From: Ostrinia nubilalis
Taxonomy: Eukaryota; Arthropoda; Insecta; Lepidoptera; Crambidae
Length of the DNA: 64,000 nt
NCBI RefSeq assembly: GCF_963855985.1
Contig: NC_087093.1
Coordinates: 11,291,501-11,355,500 of the forward strand
Reading direction: 5' to 3'
Shown here: one piece after another, positions 49,519 to 61,799 of the stretch
How the letters are laid out: each line of letters begins with the position of its first letter
Numbering within the stretch: position 1 is the stretch's first letter
The notes under the pieces: model-generated
The model's database searches: none
Told to the model about the DNA's origin: nothing
The model's input: only the letters and a program-made list of their open reading frames with translations
Made by a program: the position numbers and the translations under genes

Positions 49519-52500
49519 CTGTAAACAAAAGAAAAGCTTCTTTTATTATAAGCCCAATTAAAACTTCAACCTTTAGTCTAGACTCAAGCGGTCTACATTT
49601 ACATGAGGCTTGGGAACGGATCGCTCTGGGAAACGAGACACTAATGAGAGAAAAATAGCTTGCCTCCGTAATCTTGAGGGTTATATTGAACGGCTTCTAT
49701 AAAAGACAAACTTTTAATTTGGATAATGCACTTCATTTAAATGAATTTAGTTTTTAAGGATACGGACACAGGATTCACTGTACAGTGTACCTACACCTCA
49801 TGTACTTTCAGTGTTAAGTCATGGCATAATATTCGGTATTAAAAATCTTATGAGTTTTTTAAAACTAGTCTCCTACCATAACCAAAAATATGGCAGTTGA
49901 AATTCGTTTGCTCTTGATAAAATTAAAAAACTTTTATTCGTGCAGCAGTTTTTAAGTCGTATCGTAGACTTGCAGCAATACTGAAAAGTTTCGGAATTTA
50001 TCTACTAAGATGTTCCGAAAGTTATCCTTTCGAGACAGTTTAATATGTGTCACAATAATAAAAAACAGGAGAAATAAAAGATATTATGCAGTTAATTTTT
50101 TTACTGTTCTAAGTTCTACTGTTGATTGTTAAGAAAGTTATCCAATTTTGCATCAACATTTGACTAGAGTTTGATGTTTGGCACCCAAAAAAATTATACC
50201 AGCTTAGAAGGGATGTAATGTACAATTTGTATCAGATATTAAAGTTACTAGTAGTTATCTAAATACAACATACTAAATTGTATTATCATTAAAGTATGAC
50301 GAAAATGTGAAAAACTTTTTCAAGCATGAAATATTCTTGCAAGATGTTAGTTTTCATGAGGTGTTACAAATGTTTAAAAAGTTCTTACTGTATGTCAAGA
50401 GTTTTTCGAAATATTCTTGGCAAGTTCGCACTATTTTGACAAGAACCTAACTTATTATTAAAGAAAGATAAATCGTTGAATGAAATATTTCAGGTATCGA
50501 ATTAATAATTCTATAGTTAATTTCCAAAAGATGTTTCTCCTTCCCGATCGATCAAAGGCAAAAAGTGTAATCCTTCTAATTAACTCAACTCAACACGGTC
50601 AAAGTGAACTCGTAAATAGCAGTCAAGGAATCCTCAAACGCGACCATTAAGCATAAGCTGTAACATTTCTCGTTCCAATAAGTAAGGAAGGAATAAATCA
50701 TTTTGACGCTTATTGCGTGGATGAGTAACGAGCAACAATAACTCTGGTGATTTTTAAGGCAGGTGATTACGTCTTTAGTAAAAGTAAGACGATCCTTGCG
50801 TCTAAAGGACTTGATTTATCTAGATTTTCTAAGCTTTAGTTAGAGAATCAAGAGACTGGGGTAGGTAATTGTAACATTTTAACAGAGGAGTGTTGTGATA
50901 TTGATATTATAGATTTTTGGAAACCTATTAATAACTAAAAGCGAGCTCTCAATAGTCCGTTGGTATGAATAATTGGGACCTCGAGACTAGAACTAAAAAC
51001 GCTCACTGTTACGAACTCACTAGTAGTTAAAGATAAAAAAAATCAACATTGTCACAACTCGGTCTCGCCTAACCTAATGCTTTTCTGAACATCTTTACGT
51101 CGCCATAAAAAATGCTTGGATTTGTGAATTAAGTTCATTCTCATTCATAAATATCTCTACCACCCTTTACATAAATTCGATTGCTGACCTGGTGGTTTAT
51201 GAGCGTACCGGGTTACAATGCCAACTAAATTGTGGGTTTAAATCTCACCGGGGTATTACCATAATGTACCTACCCAGAACAGAACTATGGTTGTTTTTGG
51301 GCTGAATTTACTATCCATTTGGATCTATTAAAGTGTGTTTATCCGTTCCCATATCAACATTATAGTCCCCACTAGTCCCCAGTATAAACATTACTGAGGT
51401 TAGCCATAGTTCGAATAGTTATGATCGTGAAAATGTGACGAGTTTGATAACACTGTACCTTAAATAGCTTTATCATAAATACATTTTTCTCATTTTCGCG
51501 TCATTCCGACTAAAGTTTTCCAAAACAAATTAACTTTAGATTATGACCATTCAAATCCGTGAAGAAGGCTATTAATAAAACTCAAAATTCGGGGGTTAAG
51601 GCGCTAACTGTCACCAATTTCGATGTTTACGAAATTAACGAACGAGATGCGGCCAAAGTTGTCAGACGGGACGCGGCCGCAACTCAATCTTAGGCCCGTA
51701 TTCAAAACTCAGTTAAATACTATCATCATGTTTAGATTTCTGCCTTTGATTGCTTGACTTTCGGTATTGAGTTTAGTTTTTTTTTATATTAAGAGAATAG
51801 CCAAGAGACATATTTTAAGCAACAAAGTCTTGAATTAGTGAAATGATTGTCAATTTTTTCGTAAAATTGCGTCAAATCAATTTTTATTTCTTTTCACGTA
51901 AGAAAACAGAAATCTGAAACATAATAACTCATAACTTTGACCCGTATGAATTACTAACGGTTATTTTTTTTTATAAAAAATGTGAAACGCGTTGGAATGA
52001 AAACGGTTTGCTATGTGAGCTTCAATGCATTTCTGTGACAGCCTTTTTGCTCCCTTTGTCAATGATATTCGTTCCTGATTTTACTAGTAGAATTCAAAAC
52101 ACGCGTGAGCTCGGACGCTCGTTGCAGAGTTCACGGAACGACTTTTAAAAAATGCGTTTTAGGAATTCGTAAGAGAATTGCGCAAATCCGTTTTCAATTT
52201 GAAAGCTTCAAAAACGCGACACTTTTTTTGCAATTGTTTTGGCGTCTCCATTACTCTCCATCATGCTGGGAACGGGTTACGTCAAAAATGTCCTCGTTAG
52301 GTAGGAGGAACAAAATGCTAAAAATACCTATTAAAATATACTATACACGGACGTCCCTCCTAACTAAGTATACACCCAAAGTTGCCAAAAAATGGACAAC
52401 ACAAGCTTATTCCAATTATAACAAAGACGTGTTGCGAACTTTTTGGCTACTCTGGGTGTCAGGAACTATTTAACGTTGACTCCTATTACTACAAAAACGG

Positions 52501-54640
52501 TAATAGGCCACTGATTAAGTGCAAGAATATTAAAACGGCGGCTGTCACCAAGTTAAATGTTTACGCAAACATTAACGGCTCGAAGCGGTCAAAGTTGGTT
52601 CGCGGCCGGAGACTCTTAATGCGCCGTCCATTAGCCAGATAACTTCTGCAGATGTTGCGCCATCTCTCCGGCATGGCGCGAAAGTGTTCTCTCAATTCTT
52701 CTTGAAATTATAACAAGGAATTGTAAGAAATAGATGACTAATGATCAAAACTAGACCTCACACCTATAGCTAACTTTATGAGTAAGACTGCAGGATAAAG
52801 GATTTCCACGACGACCGGTCCTGTGCGATCTGAGTAAGACGAAAAAACTGCAAAAAATAAGAGACTGACCTCTCAATACTTTTTTTGATGATCGCACTAT
52901 AAATGCGAAAAGCTAGAGACGAGAATTCGCTGCCTGCTGATTCTTTCCCCAACACTATGAATCTGGCCTTTTTCAAGGAGAGAGTGAATAGTCACAATAC
53001 TGAGCTGACATGACCCTAGAATGCATCTACAGTCAACATCAGGCTTGATTGCGGTCAAACATTTGCCTTTTGTTGCATAAAAAACAAATGACACTCTAAA
53101 TAAAGAACAGAAAATCTCTCAAGTCAGCACTTAACATTACTAGGAAACATTTATTGTCCAAATTAGGTGCACGTAGTCGGAAGCGACGGAGGCGGTCAAA
53201 GTTGCGCGGCCGAGTGGCGGCAACTCGCCGTCCATTACCCGGCAACTTCGCAGATGTTCGCGAATGCCCCACGTGCATAATTGAGGCTGCATGCTGTTTT
53301 AGACAACAATTTAATGGCATTAGAAGATTTATTGATTCAACATTTAGGGCTAAAAAACTATTCAGTTTTCAGCCACGAGCAATCACTCGCTTCAAAAGCA
53401 TATGTTTTGAAGTAGGTATGTAGTTGCAATTCATAATCCAATAACATAATTTCAGTAGAATATGGGTCTTAATGTTTAATAATTTTATAAAATGTGTAAT
53501 AAATGAAACAGCTATCACGTTGTAAGAAAATCGTGATAGTTAGCTTGAAAATGTCTAACTAAAATAATAGTGAAGTTTATTACTCAAACATATTTCTACC
53601 CACACGTTTTTTCGAACCGCCGCAAAACCTTTTCATATCATCTATTAAAACTTTGATTCAGCGAATAAAATCTTATTATTTTAACTTCGTGTAAAGCCAA
53701 AGGGAAACGAGAAGCGGGGTTTTTGTGTAAGTATTTTTAAAGTCACGAAATTACCCGGGCAAGAATGCGAAACACGTTGGAAACGCACGGCAGTTGTTCC
53801 AACTCGTTCCGCGGTAGGCAGGGAGAAACAAATGACTGTGGTTCTTTTAAAGAAATGGGGGTATCAAGGTTTATTTCAGCCAATAAGCCTCCGAAACATC
53901 GCCGAAGTGTTTTCCCCTTAAAATTATTCTTTGGTTTATCTCCTGCTTACATAATAAAATGCGTGAGTGTGATTCTGTACAGTCACTGGAAATAAAAAAG
54001 GATTGAAAACTTTAGTTTTTAAATTAATTCAAGCATAAAACACTCGTTTACAAGCTTATGGAATGAATACTTATTGACTTTTAACCGAAAATTACCTACC
54101 TACCTACCTATTTTTTTTTTTTTTTTTAACTGAACTAGGTACATCTTAAAGCTGTACAATATAACTTTATTAAACAATAACAAACTAAATTTGTACAGGT
54201 AATTTACAAACTTAAAAACTATACTATATTATTAATTTTCAGCTTACGGAATTACATTGTTTATTTAATTTAAAATTTTCATTTCTCTTTGTGTCAAAGG
54301 ATAATCCAATAAATAAATATTGTTAATAAAATAATACGAGTAATCCTCTTGTGCATCCAAAAATTTACTCCCGAAATAAATTAATATCAAACAACATTCA
54401 CTGTATGCCTTTTTGTTGTTAATCTAGTTTTTGTTCGCAGCACAATCTACGTTATTTTAGCTTGGGATTAATTGCCAATCAGTCGAAAATGAGCTTATAA
54501 ATTTATTTCGACGTTTAATATGAACAGTTTGGTTTTCATGACGTCATATAAAGGTACGTCCAGACTATGAAACATAACACTTTACAAAACATAGTTATTT
54601 AGAATATTTTATAAGTACGTACGACCCTCGACTTGTGGTA
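49519..54640. other. Upstream/intron-1 region of minus-strand Ig gene; no exon found
   Basis: A signal-peptide exon in the correct phase was sought here and not found. The region holds a B-box-like SINE piece (51188-51262) and three diverged GC-rich repeats near 51600-51690, 52535-52660 and 53165-53260. Otherwise AT-rich and unremarkable. Confidence 0.4.
51188..51262 (+). repeat. tRNA-like SINE fragment
   Basis: CCTGGTGGTTTATGAGCGTA followed 40 bases later by GTGGGTTTAAATCTCACC resembles A- and B-box spacing of tRNA-derived SINEs. Weak. Confidence 0.35.
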
Positions 54641-54649
54641 TTTGTTCGT

Positions 54650-54957
54650 TTCAGCCAAATGACGACGAAGGCCTCCCCCAAGGATTTCCAAAACGACTGG
54701 TCCTGCGTCGCCTGCATCCAGGTACTTCCCGCGAACTTCACCAGATCGTCGGTCTATCTAGTGGGGGGCCTGCCCATAGTAGGTACTATGCCTTCCGGCC
54801 CATGGTCGCTACTCCAGAACATTTCTGCCCCAGCGGCTATGCAGCTCTGCGAGCTTTGTGATCCGCCCACTGCCACTTGATTTTAGCAATTCTGCGGGTT
54901 ATGTCGGTCACTTTGGTTCTCTTGCGGATCTCCTCATTTCTAATTCGATCACGAAGT
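54650..54957 (-). mobile_element. RTE-type LINE 3' fragment, minus orientation
   Basis: The complement encodes degenerate [17 protein letters not shown] and WQWAG segments, then the RW.DD motif and the GGGGGAGGCCTTCG tail. Several indels. Confidence 0.65.
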
Positions 54958-55010
54958 ATGCTGCACATAATAAAGCCGAGTTTGCAACAAAATATGTATA
55001 CCTACCTACT

Positions 55011-55141
55011 TTTCCCATTCCAATTGTTATGTTTCTATACGTAGGTACACAATGTGTTCTTCCACATTATGTATGTACTTACAGAGGACAGCATCTTACT
55101 AATGTCATTACGTATAGAAACATAACAATTGGAATGGGAAA
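55011..55141. repeat. Perfect 33-bp inverted repeat, 65-nt loop
   Basis: Bases 55011-55043 and 55109-55141 are exact reverse complements, centred on a short unique loop. No element ends or target duplication could be assigned. Confidence 0.9.
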
Positions 55142-55149
55142 TGGGGAAA

Positions 55150-56818
55150 ACACAAGCTCCGCGACGCATTTTCTCCGTGCATTTGCATTTATATCGTGAA
55201 AAATAACTTTTTTCCGCCATGCTTTTGAAATAATTAGCAAGCTTGTTGCTTTTGAAGTAGAGGTATATTCGAGTGAGCAATTTTAAACTTCTGCGTTTAC
55301 GCTCTGGCATTAATTAATTAGCTGTATTGAAATTATTTTGGAATGGCTTAATTTAATTACTAAGCAAAGTTATTACTTTGGTCTTTGGCAATAATAGGTT
55401 TGATGTTCTAATTAATTAATCTTGATTCTCCACAATGGTGGCTGTTTCCTTAGACCTTTTTAAGTAGATGTAAGGAACTTGTGAGAACAATTATTCAAGT
55501 TTAAAACTAAATCAAAAAGTCTAGGAAAAGTCGTCGCAATTCCTTGATTTAATTTTCTACTTAAAATCCGCCTGGGGATTCATATCGCAATGTTAGGTTT
55601 TAGACTCGAAAGTGACTCCGTCTCAAAGGACTTTAAGTCGAGTTTTCAAGCCACAAAAATTGATTTTTGCTCGATAGACGTCCCCAGTGGTCGCATGAAA
55701 GGATTCACGGGGACTATTCCCTAGTTTATGAACGTGTGCATGAAATAGTGAAATACTAAAATACGGGACTTTAGAATAATTATTCTAATGTATTTGGGTA
55801 GAACGTGCTATCCGCTGAATAGCGTCCTCGCGAGAGGATGCTGGAGCAAAGTTAGCTGATAACTTTAAGCTGAATATATCTGTAACTCACTTTATATAAA
55901 TAAACTGTAAACTATTAGTTTTCTACCGTGACGATGGTATTTTGGAGGGAGGCCTGAAAACAAGTTGTTACTAAGCGTAAAAGCGACAGGGATAAGATAA
56001 GTGTATCACAATAAGAAATTATAGATATTTTTGTCATCACAATATTTTTGTGGTCATTTATGATATTTATTTATTATCAAAATGTAAAACCCCAGTCAAA
56101 GTCCGTAATCTAGTTAATTTTGGACGAATCTATGTAAATAAGTAAACGTGTTTGTAATTCTGTGCTGATTTATCTAAACAGTAACTCTCAACACAACTGC
56201 TAGGAGTAGGGTTAACCTTTTGTATCACAGAATAGCATCTTTTAAATAATTAAGAATCCCAACATTCAGTAATAAATCCTAAGATTAATGTTTTAGTGAA
56301 CGGGGTTTAACAGTAATAGGATAAGCAGGCAAAATAAGAGGATTTCCCTTAGCACCGTAATTCAATAAATTTGTTGAATTCCAAAATGAAATTAAACGTA
56401 CCATAATTTTCGTCTAAACTGTTCCCTTTTTCGAATTTATGGGCCTTTAATTAAAGCATTTGATTAATTTCTTTGATATTATAATGATAATGGCTTGAAG
56501 TTGTAGTGCTTTCTGCATTCCCAGTTTGCAAATTGATTTCATTGTAAATAATAGAAACTTATTGTGATGTGTGTGTGTGTGTGAACTGGCTATCTTACCT
56601 CCAACTGCCGGAATACGACATAGCTATTAACATCGTTATTATTCCGACAGACTTAAGTAAGATTATGGTAGATAGCCCAGCGGACTTAGAACAAGCCCTA
56701 CCGTCAACCAAACCTAGCAGAACATTTTGCCCTCACTGGGAACCGGACCCGGAACCTCTGAGTCTGAAGCTGGTAGATACTTACCACCAGATCACAGCAG
56801 CGGTTAAAGTTTATATTC
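55150..56818. other. No gene recognised
   Basis: AT-rich sequence. A (GT)n tract at 56567-56582 and a SINE-like stretch near 56680-56760 are the only visible structures. Confidence 0.4.
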
Positions 56819-56821
56819 TAA

Positions 56822-57040
56822 GGCCCAGTTTTTTGATTCGTAGTTAAAATAACCAATAGTTAAATTTGACAGATGTCAAATGACAAGTGGTTAAATAACA
56901 GAAAAAAATGTTTTTCGAATAATGGTTAGCTTGACTTTTAGTACATTTTGTAACTATTAGTTTACATTTTGTTAATATTTAACCATTAGTAGCAAAATTT
57001 AACAATTAGTTATTTTAACTATGAATCAAAAAACTGGGCC
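56822..57040. mobile_element. PIF/Harbinger-like MITE, 219 bp, TAA duplication
   Basis: Inverted ends GGCCCAGTTTTTTGATTC... / ...GAATCAAAAAACTGGGCC pair over 32 bp with one mismatch. Direct TAA borders at 56819-56821 and 57041-57043. No coding. Confidence 0.8.
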
Positions 57041-57081
57041 TAAGTCAAGTCTTCTTAAGTTTATGGGAGAGATGTGGTTTA

Positions 57082-57566
57082 GTGCATACGTTGCTTCCAA
57101 TATCCGCAGGTTGCAAATTATACAGGATGTTTGTTTCGAGTGCTCAGCGTGAGTTACGTATAATTACGCCAGCGCTCAAGGTGTAGAGTAATATTATGTC
57201 GAGATGATCTATTGTCAGCATCTTAGTTGTTTTTAATATTGATCATTGTGTCAGATAAGCTACAGCTTTTTATGGTACCTATTATTTGGTAGATAACTAT
57301 CTGACACTTTATCAGGAACCGGTGAGACTTCTGCCTTCTCTTTCTTAGGGACCTTAAGGCCAATGTTTGTAAACACAGGATCAACATTATCTGAAGCTTA
57401 ATATTGTAAGCGCATACATCGCCGCTCCCCAATACCCGCAGCTTGCAAATTATACAGGGTGTTTGTTTCGAGTGCTCAGCGTGAGTGACGTAATTACGCC
57501 AGCGCTCAAGGTGCGGAGTAATACCTGTCGAGATGATTTATTATCAGCATCTAGTTGTTTTCAGCT
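57082..57566 (+). repeat. Tandem-spaced direct repeat, 155 bp x 2
   Basis: 57082-57236 and 57412-57566 share long identical words (GTTTGTTTCGAGTGCTCAGC, TTACGCCAGCGCTCAAGGTG) at a 330-bp offset, separated by unrelated AT-rich sequence. Confidence 0.7.
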
Positions 57567-58378
57567 TCTCGGAAGCGGCTCAATAAAATTTGCGTTTTTA
57601 GAGAGGTATTTCAACGTAACACGTAGCTTACTGGTTAAATTTTGATTTCAATAGTAGCTAATGTAGTTAACGATTGATGGCTCAAACTTAAAATTAAGCT
57701 CAAAACAATTCTGATATGATAAATATTTATAAGCTTAGGTCTATTCGCAATTAGTCTAGATTTTAATGAATAAATGAATATGAATTCTAGACTTAAATTC
57801 ATGCTTAGTTGAGAGTAGATTGTTGAGATTCTCAATCATAACATTTCTTTAGTATAATATTTTTTCAAACGAGAATTTCTCTCAAATTTCCTTTACAAAC
57901 TGTCAATTTTTGACATAAAAATACAACAGGTCTAGTCATTCTGAAATTGAAGAGTGTCAGCGTAGTAAATCAAAAAGTCGTTTCGGCCCCGAAAAAGGAA
58001 ACCGTAATGTTGAATTTCCCATTAGCAAGTGCACAAGCTGTCACAGCTGTCAACGTGACAGGTTTAGTTAGTTAATTTCCTCACAAGTTCGTACAGTCGG
58101 CCACAAATTGCGGAATACCTTTAATGCTTCTAAAGTTACTATAGAAACTATTCGCCAACTTGTATTGCTACGAGAATATTCCACAAGTGCGAATATTTTT
58201 ATTACTTTATGATATTATCATTAACATAATAATAAACATGTAAATAAATTGGCAAAAAAATTGGACGCAAATATTCCTAATACGAGACTCGAGGATTCAA
58301 AGTATTAGTTGCATTAAAAAAAATTATCTATAGGAGGTGAAAAAGTGAATAAAAGTTTTCATGGTGTAACAATTCCTC
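57567..58378. other. No gene recognised
   Basis: AT-rich; no repeat boundary or coding signal I can support. Confidence 0.35.
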
Positions 58379-58380
58379 TA

Positions 58381-59616
58381 CCGTAGAATGGGGTTACTTT
58401 GAATCACGGGATGACTTTGATCGAAACTTCCATTTTGTATAAAATCACGAATTGCGTAAAACTAAACGCAATTTGGTAGTTTTTTTTTTTAGATTAGTAA
58501 CACTGAAGAACTGTCAATTCCTTTTTTGAGAACACGCGGGAAATTCGCCTATTATTTTAATTAAAAAAGGTTAATATAATGTTATTCTCTATTTATAGCT
58601 AAATAATTGTGTTGCAAAACTTCATTGTGTACTTATTTATGTGATAGTAAAATGAAATTTCTAGATATACTCCATCATGTGGCCTATGATCGATTATCCC
58701 ATACAGTGCTTAATGTTTTTCTAACTTCAAAGATAATGGAATGACTTGAGTTTGTTTGATGCGGGGTGTCATTGATAGGGTATATGGTGCGAGATTGATC
58801 AAAAATGATCAAATTATCCCCAGAGACTATACTCCTCTTTAAATGGTAATATCCACTGGTAGTCGAAGGTTTCAAATTTTTGGAATATAAAAAAGAATTC
58901 AAATTGGTTCGCGATGATATATCTGAAATTAGGAGAAGTGAAATAATTAATCTACCTGCCAAAACCAAAGCCTTTTGCAATTCTGGATAGTAACGTTGAA
59001 TGTGTCCAATTTTTTTTATATTGATATTTCAGAACTTGTATGACTTAAGTGAATTTATATGACTTTTCTTATTGTTTTGATGCATAAATTTAATATTATT
59101 GATTTTTTTAAGACAAATTATTTTAATAATTATTTTTTAAATTTTATTTTGTAAAGTTTAACTATTTCTAAGTTCTTTTCGTTCGTAAAATCAATAAATA
59201 ATACTGATTGAATGCTAAAATTTTAATACCAACATTTTAGTAACGAAATACAGTTAATTATTTGATGACTTTTACTAGATCAAAGTTACCCCATATGGCA
59301 AAAATGTCAATAACTATTTATCCCGTTGGCAGATTTTGATTTTTTTAAATATATTGGTATTATAATTGTGGTTACTTTCTATTTACGCAATAAAATCTGG
59401 GGATATCAAAGTAACCCCATTCTTCTTTTAGCTTTGATCACATACTTTTTATTTTTTTTCTCAAAATTGAGCTATATTTTTTCATTTTTTATTACACGAA
59501 TCGAGAGTACTATAAAAACCGATTATTAGACTTTTTTTGTATTTTTTTACACCCACAAATTTAAAAGATATGGACCTTCAAAGTTCAAAATTGGCCAAAG
59601 TAACCCCATTCTACGG
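58381..59616. mobile_element. TA-flanked DNA element, 1.24 kb, with 21-bp perfect TIRs
   Basis: CCGTAGAATGGGGTTACTTT(G) and its exact complement bound the element, with TA at 58379-58380 and 59617-59618. Sub-terminal copies of CAAAGTAACCCCATTCT occur at about 59407 and a variant at about 59281. No intact transposase; a 98-codon minus-strand frame has no recognisable motif. Confidence 0.75.
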
Positions 59617-59619
59617 TAC

Positions 59620-60980
59620 TAAGGAGTGAGACAATGTATTTCTTCCTCTTGGTATGAAATCGAGTAGTAATTATAAATCGTAATAATAAACTGCTACATA
59701 GTCTGTAGCATGGCTTCTCATTATAGTAATGAGAAGCCGCTGGCAGTTGCTTATTACGCTTCTTAACTAATTCTGTATGTACTCAGACAAAATTACTATC
59801 TAGATTCTAGGAGAATCTTGTGTGTGCCTAGATCTTGATATACCTCCGTTCGTGGTTTCTATTCTTGTGCAGTATTCGCGTGGAAGCTTCGATATCTTAT
59901 CGAGAAAACAAATGCAAAACGCTGCTTTTGCGACCCGAAAAGGCTCTGAAATAGCACTCTCGTATTTCGAGAGTTTTACAAGGCTGAAAAGAAGAGAGTG
60001 ATTTTGTAACAGACTTTACTATTTATATGACATTGTTTTATATGCTGAACTCTCCATCTGAAAACTATAGGTAGTCTTTTCTTTCACTCTGTCTAACTGC
60101 TTTTTATACCATTTTTTTGTTTTTTTTTTGTAGCTTCAAGGATAAGAAAATGATAACCTGAAGAAATAGGTTTATTTGACAAAATGATCGTAAGCAATCT
60201 TACTTAACCTTTTTACAAATAAACTGAAATTAAAGTGGTGCTCAAGTTATATGGATAAGTAAATCGTAAATTTTCAGTTCTTTATTCACAAAATTGAATC
60301 TCATATCATTTCAAACGAACCATAATGGGCCAGGAGCCTCCTAAATAAACACAGCCAGTGGATCCAAGCAGTGCGAGGTAAAATATTATGTTATTATCTC
60401 TGTAATGTAGAGAGGTACGAGGCGACGTTAATAACAGCGTGTCAGTCAATCTATGTCAACACATGTACGTATTATTACAATATTTGTTTCGGAAGAGTTA
60501 CGCAAAAGTTCCATGATATTCCGTATCCGATTTCATATAAACAGATGAAAGGGTGTAGTTTGAATTTGAGGACATGATATAAACAGAAATACTTTGTTGA
60601 TATGGAAGAAAATTATTTCGTTATTTATTTTAGAACTTATACATATTTCTATTACGTAGGTACGCGATGTCGTCTATGACTTTTTAGGTATTTGGTATGG
60701 TAGCCTAATGAAAATTACTCAGAATTATTTCATTCTTCTGAAATTTCTTATTAGATATACGAGTAGTATCTCATAATAAGGAAAATTAAATTAGAGATAC
60801 TACTGGTGTATCTATAGCTTTTTAACGTATTTACAAACACGTACCAAATATGATGTCACCACTTTACAACAAAGTTCTATTTAATTTGGTTTGTACAAAA
60901 CAAAACTTGTCCAATTTTAAATTCCGCAATTACATTTGCGACGAAGCCATAATTTTGATGGAAGGTTCGTCACGAACGAA
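59620..60980. other. No gene recognised
   Basis: Only a short imperfect hairpin at 60753-60813 stands out. Confidence 0.35.
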
Positions 60981-60984
60981 AAGA

Positions 60985-61375
60985 GTCCCTCCCGACCCTT
61001 ATAATGGAGAGTGCGCACTTAGACATTCCATTTATCCCAAGTTCTGCATTAGCGACACCAAGACCGCAACCGCAAGAGATAAGGACAGTAAGTTCGATCC
61101 TGCGGGAAAACAGGACATTTTAAAACAGTGTACAGTCGACAGGAGATGGGTAGGGCACATTGCACGGATGAACCAGGATCGCTTTGCCAGAAAGACCCTG
61201 GAGTGGAGACCCCGTAACAACATCCGCGGCAGGGGAAGACCGCCTAAACGGTGGACAGACGACATCCGGCAATAGGCTGGGGTAAACTTGATGCGTGTGG
61301 CCAGGGACAGAAGTCGGTGGAGGGTTGAAGAGGAGGCCTATGTTCGAAGGTGAACCCAAAGGCTGCTATAGAGAG
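60985..61375 (+). pseudogene. Non-LTR retrotransposon RT 3' remnant (family B)
   Basis: An open stretch encodes RRWVGHIARMNQDRFARKTL, EWRPRNNIRGRGRPPKRWTD and DIRQ, then a stop, and continues degenerately as VARDRSRWRVEEEAYVR. This is the C-terminal end of a LINE polyprotein; the 30181-30450 copy is the same family in opposite orientation. Confidence 0.75.
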
Positions 61376-61675
61376 ATAAATAGTCGACAAGATATCACGC
61401 TAAACAAACACATAAGCATGCAAGCAAGCAAGCAGAAAAAGCGCGAGTTTCTAACAAAGGGTAGTCTGATGGTCTGTCAAATGTTCCTATCAACAGAGAT
61501 TTGAATACTAATCTTATCGCGTCATCCGTAATAGTGGGTCTAGACAAAGTGCAAATTATAATCGCAAACCAGTCGAAAAGTGGTCGAAAAGCCCCTTTCT
61601 TGTATGGAGTTTTGACGGATTCGATTTTCGATTCGATCAAAAAGTGCGTTTTGTCTAGGGGGGCAGGACTCCTTA

Positions 61676-61789
61676 TGCCCGTTTTCACCATCAATCCCTA
61701 TTTTTAAGTGTCCCCTATGGTAACATATAACAGGCATTTTGTTTTCATAGGGGTCACTTAAAATTAGGCATTGATGGTGAAAACAGGCA
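61676..61789. mobile_element. PIF/Harbinger-like MITE, copy 2 (114 bp), TTA duplication
   Basis: Ends TGCCCGTTTTCACCATCAAT and ATTGATGGTGAAAACAGGCA, bordered by TTA (61673-61675, 61790-61792). Same family as 33268-33383. Confidence 0.75.
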
Positions 61790-61799
61790 TTACTCTGCT

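Noticed and set aside
52105..52473. 122-codon plus-strand frame
   Set aside because: No recognisable domain or neighbouring exon; composition is like surrounding non-coding DNA.
55035..55310. 91-codon minus-strand frame as signal exon of the Ig gene
   Set aside because: Not hydrophobic and overlaps the perfect inverted repeat.
56595..56655. Minus-strand ATG followed by a GGAG|GTAAGA donor, as the missing signal-peptide exon
   Set aside because: Donor is in the wrong phase and the peptide is not hydrophobic enough.
58684..58980. 98-codon minus-strand frame in the TA-flanked element
   Set aside because: Starts with TTG rather than ATG and shows no transposase motif.
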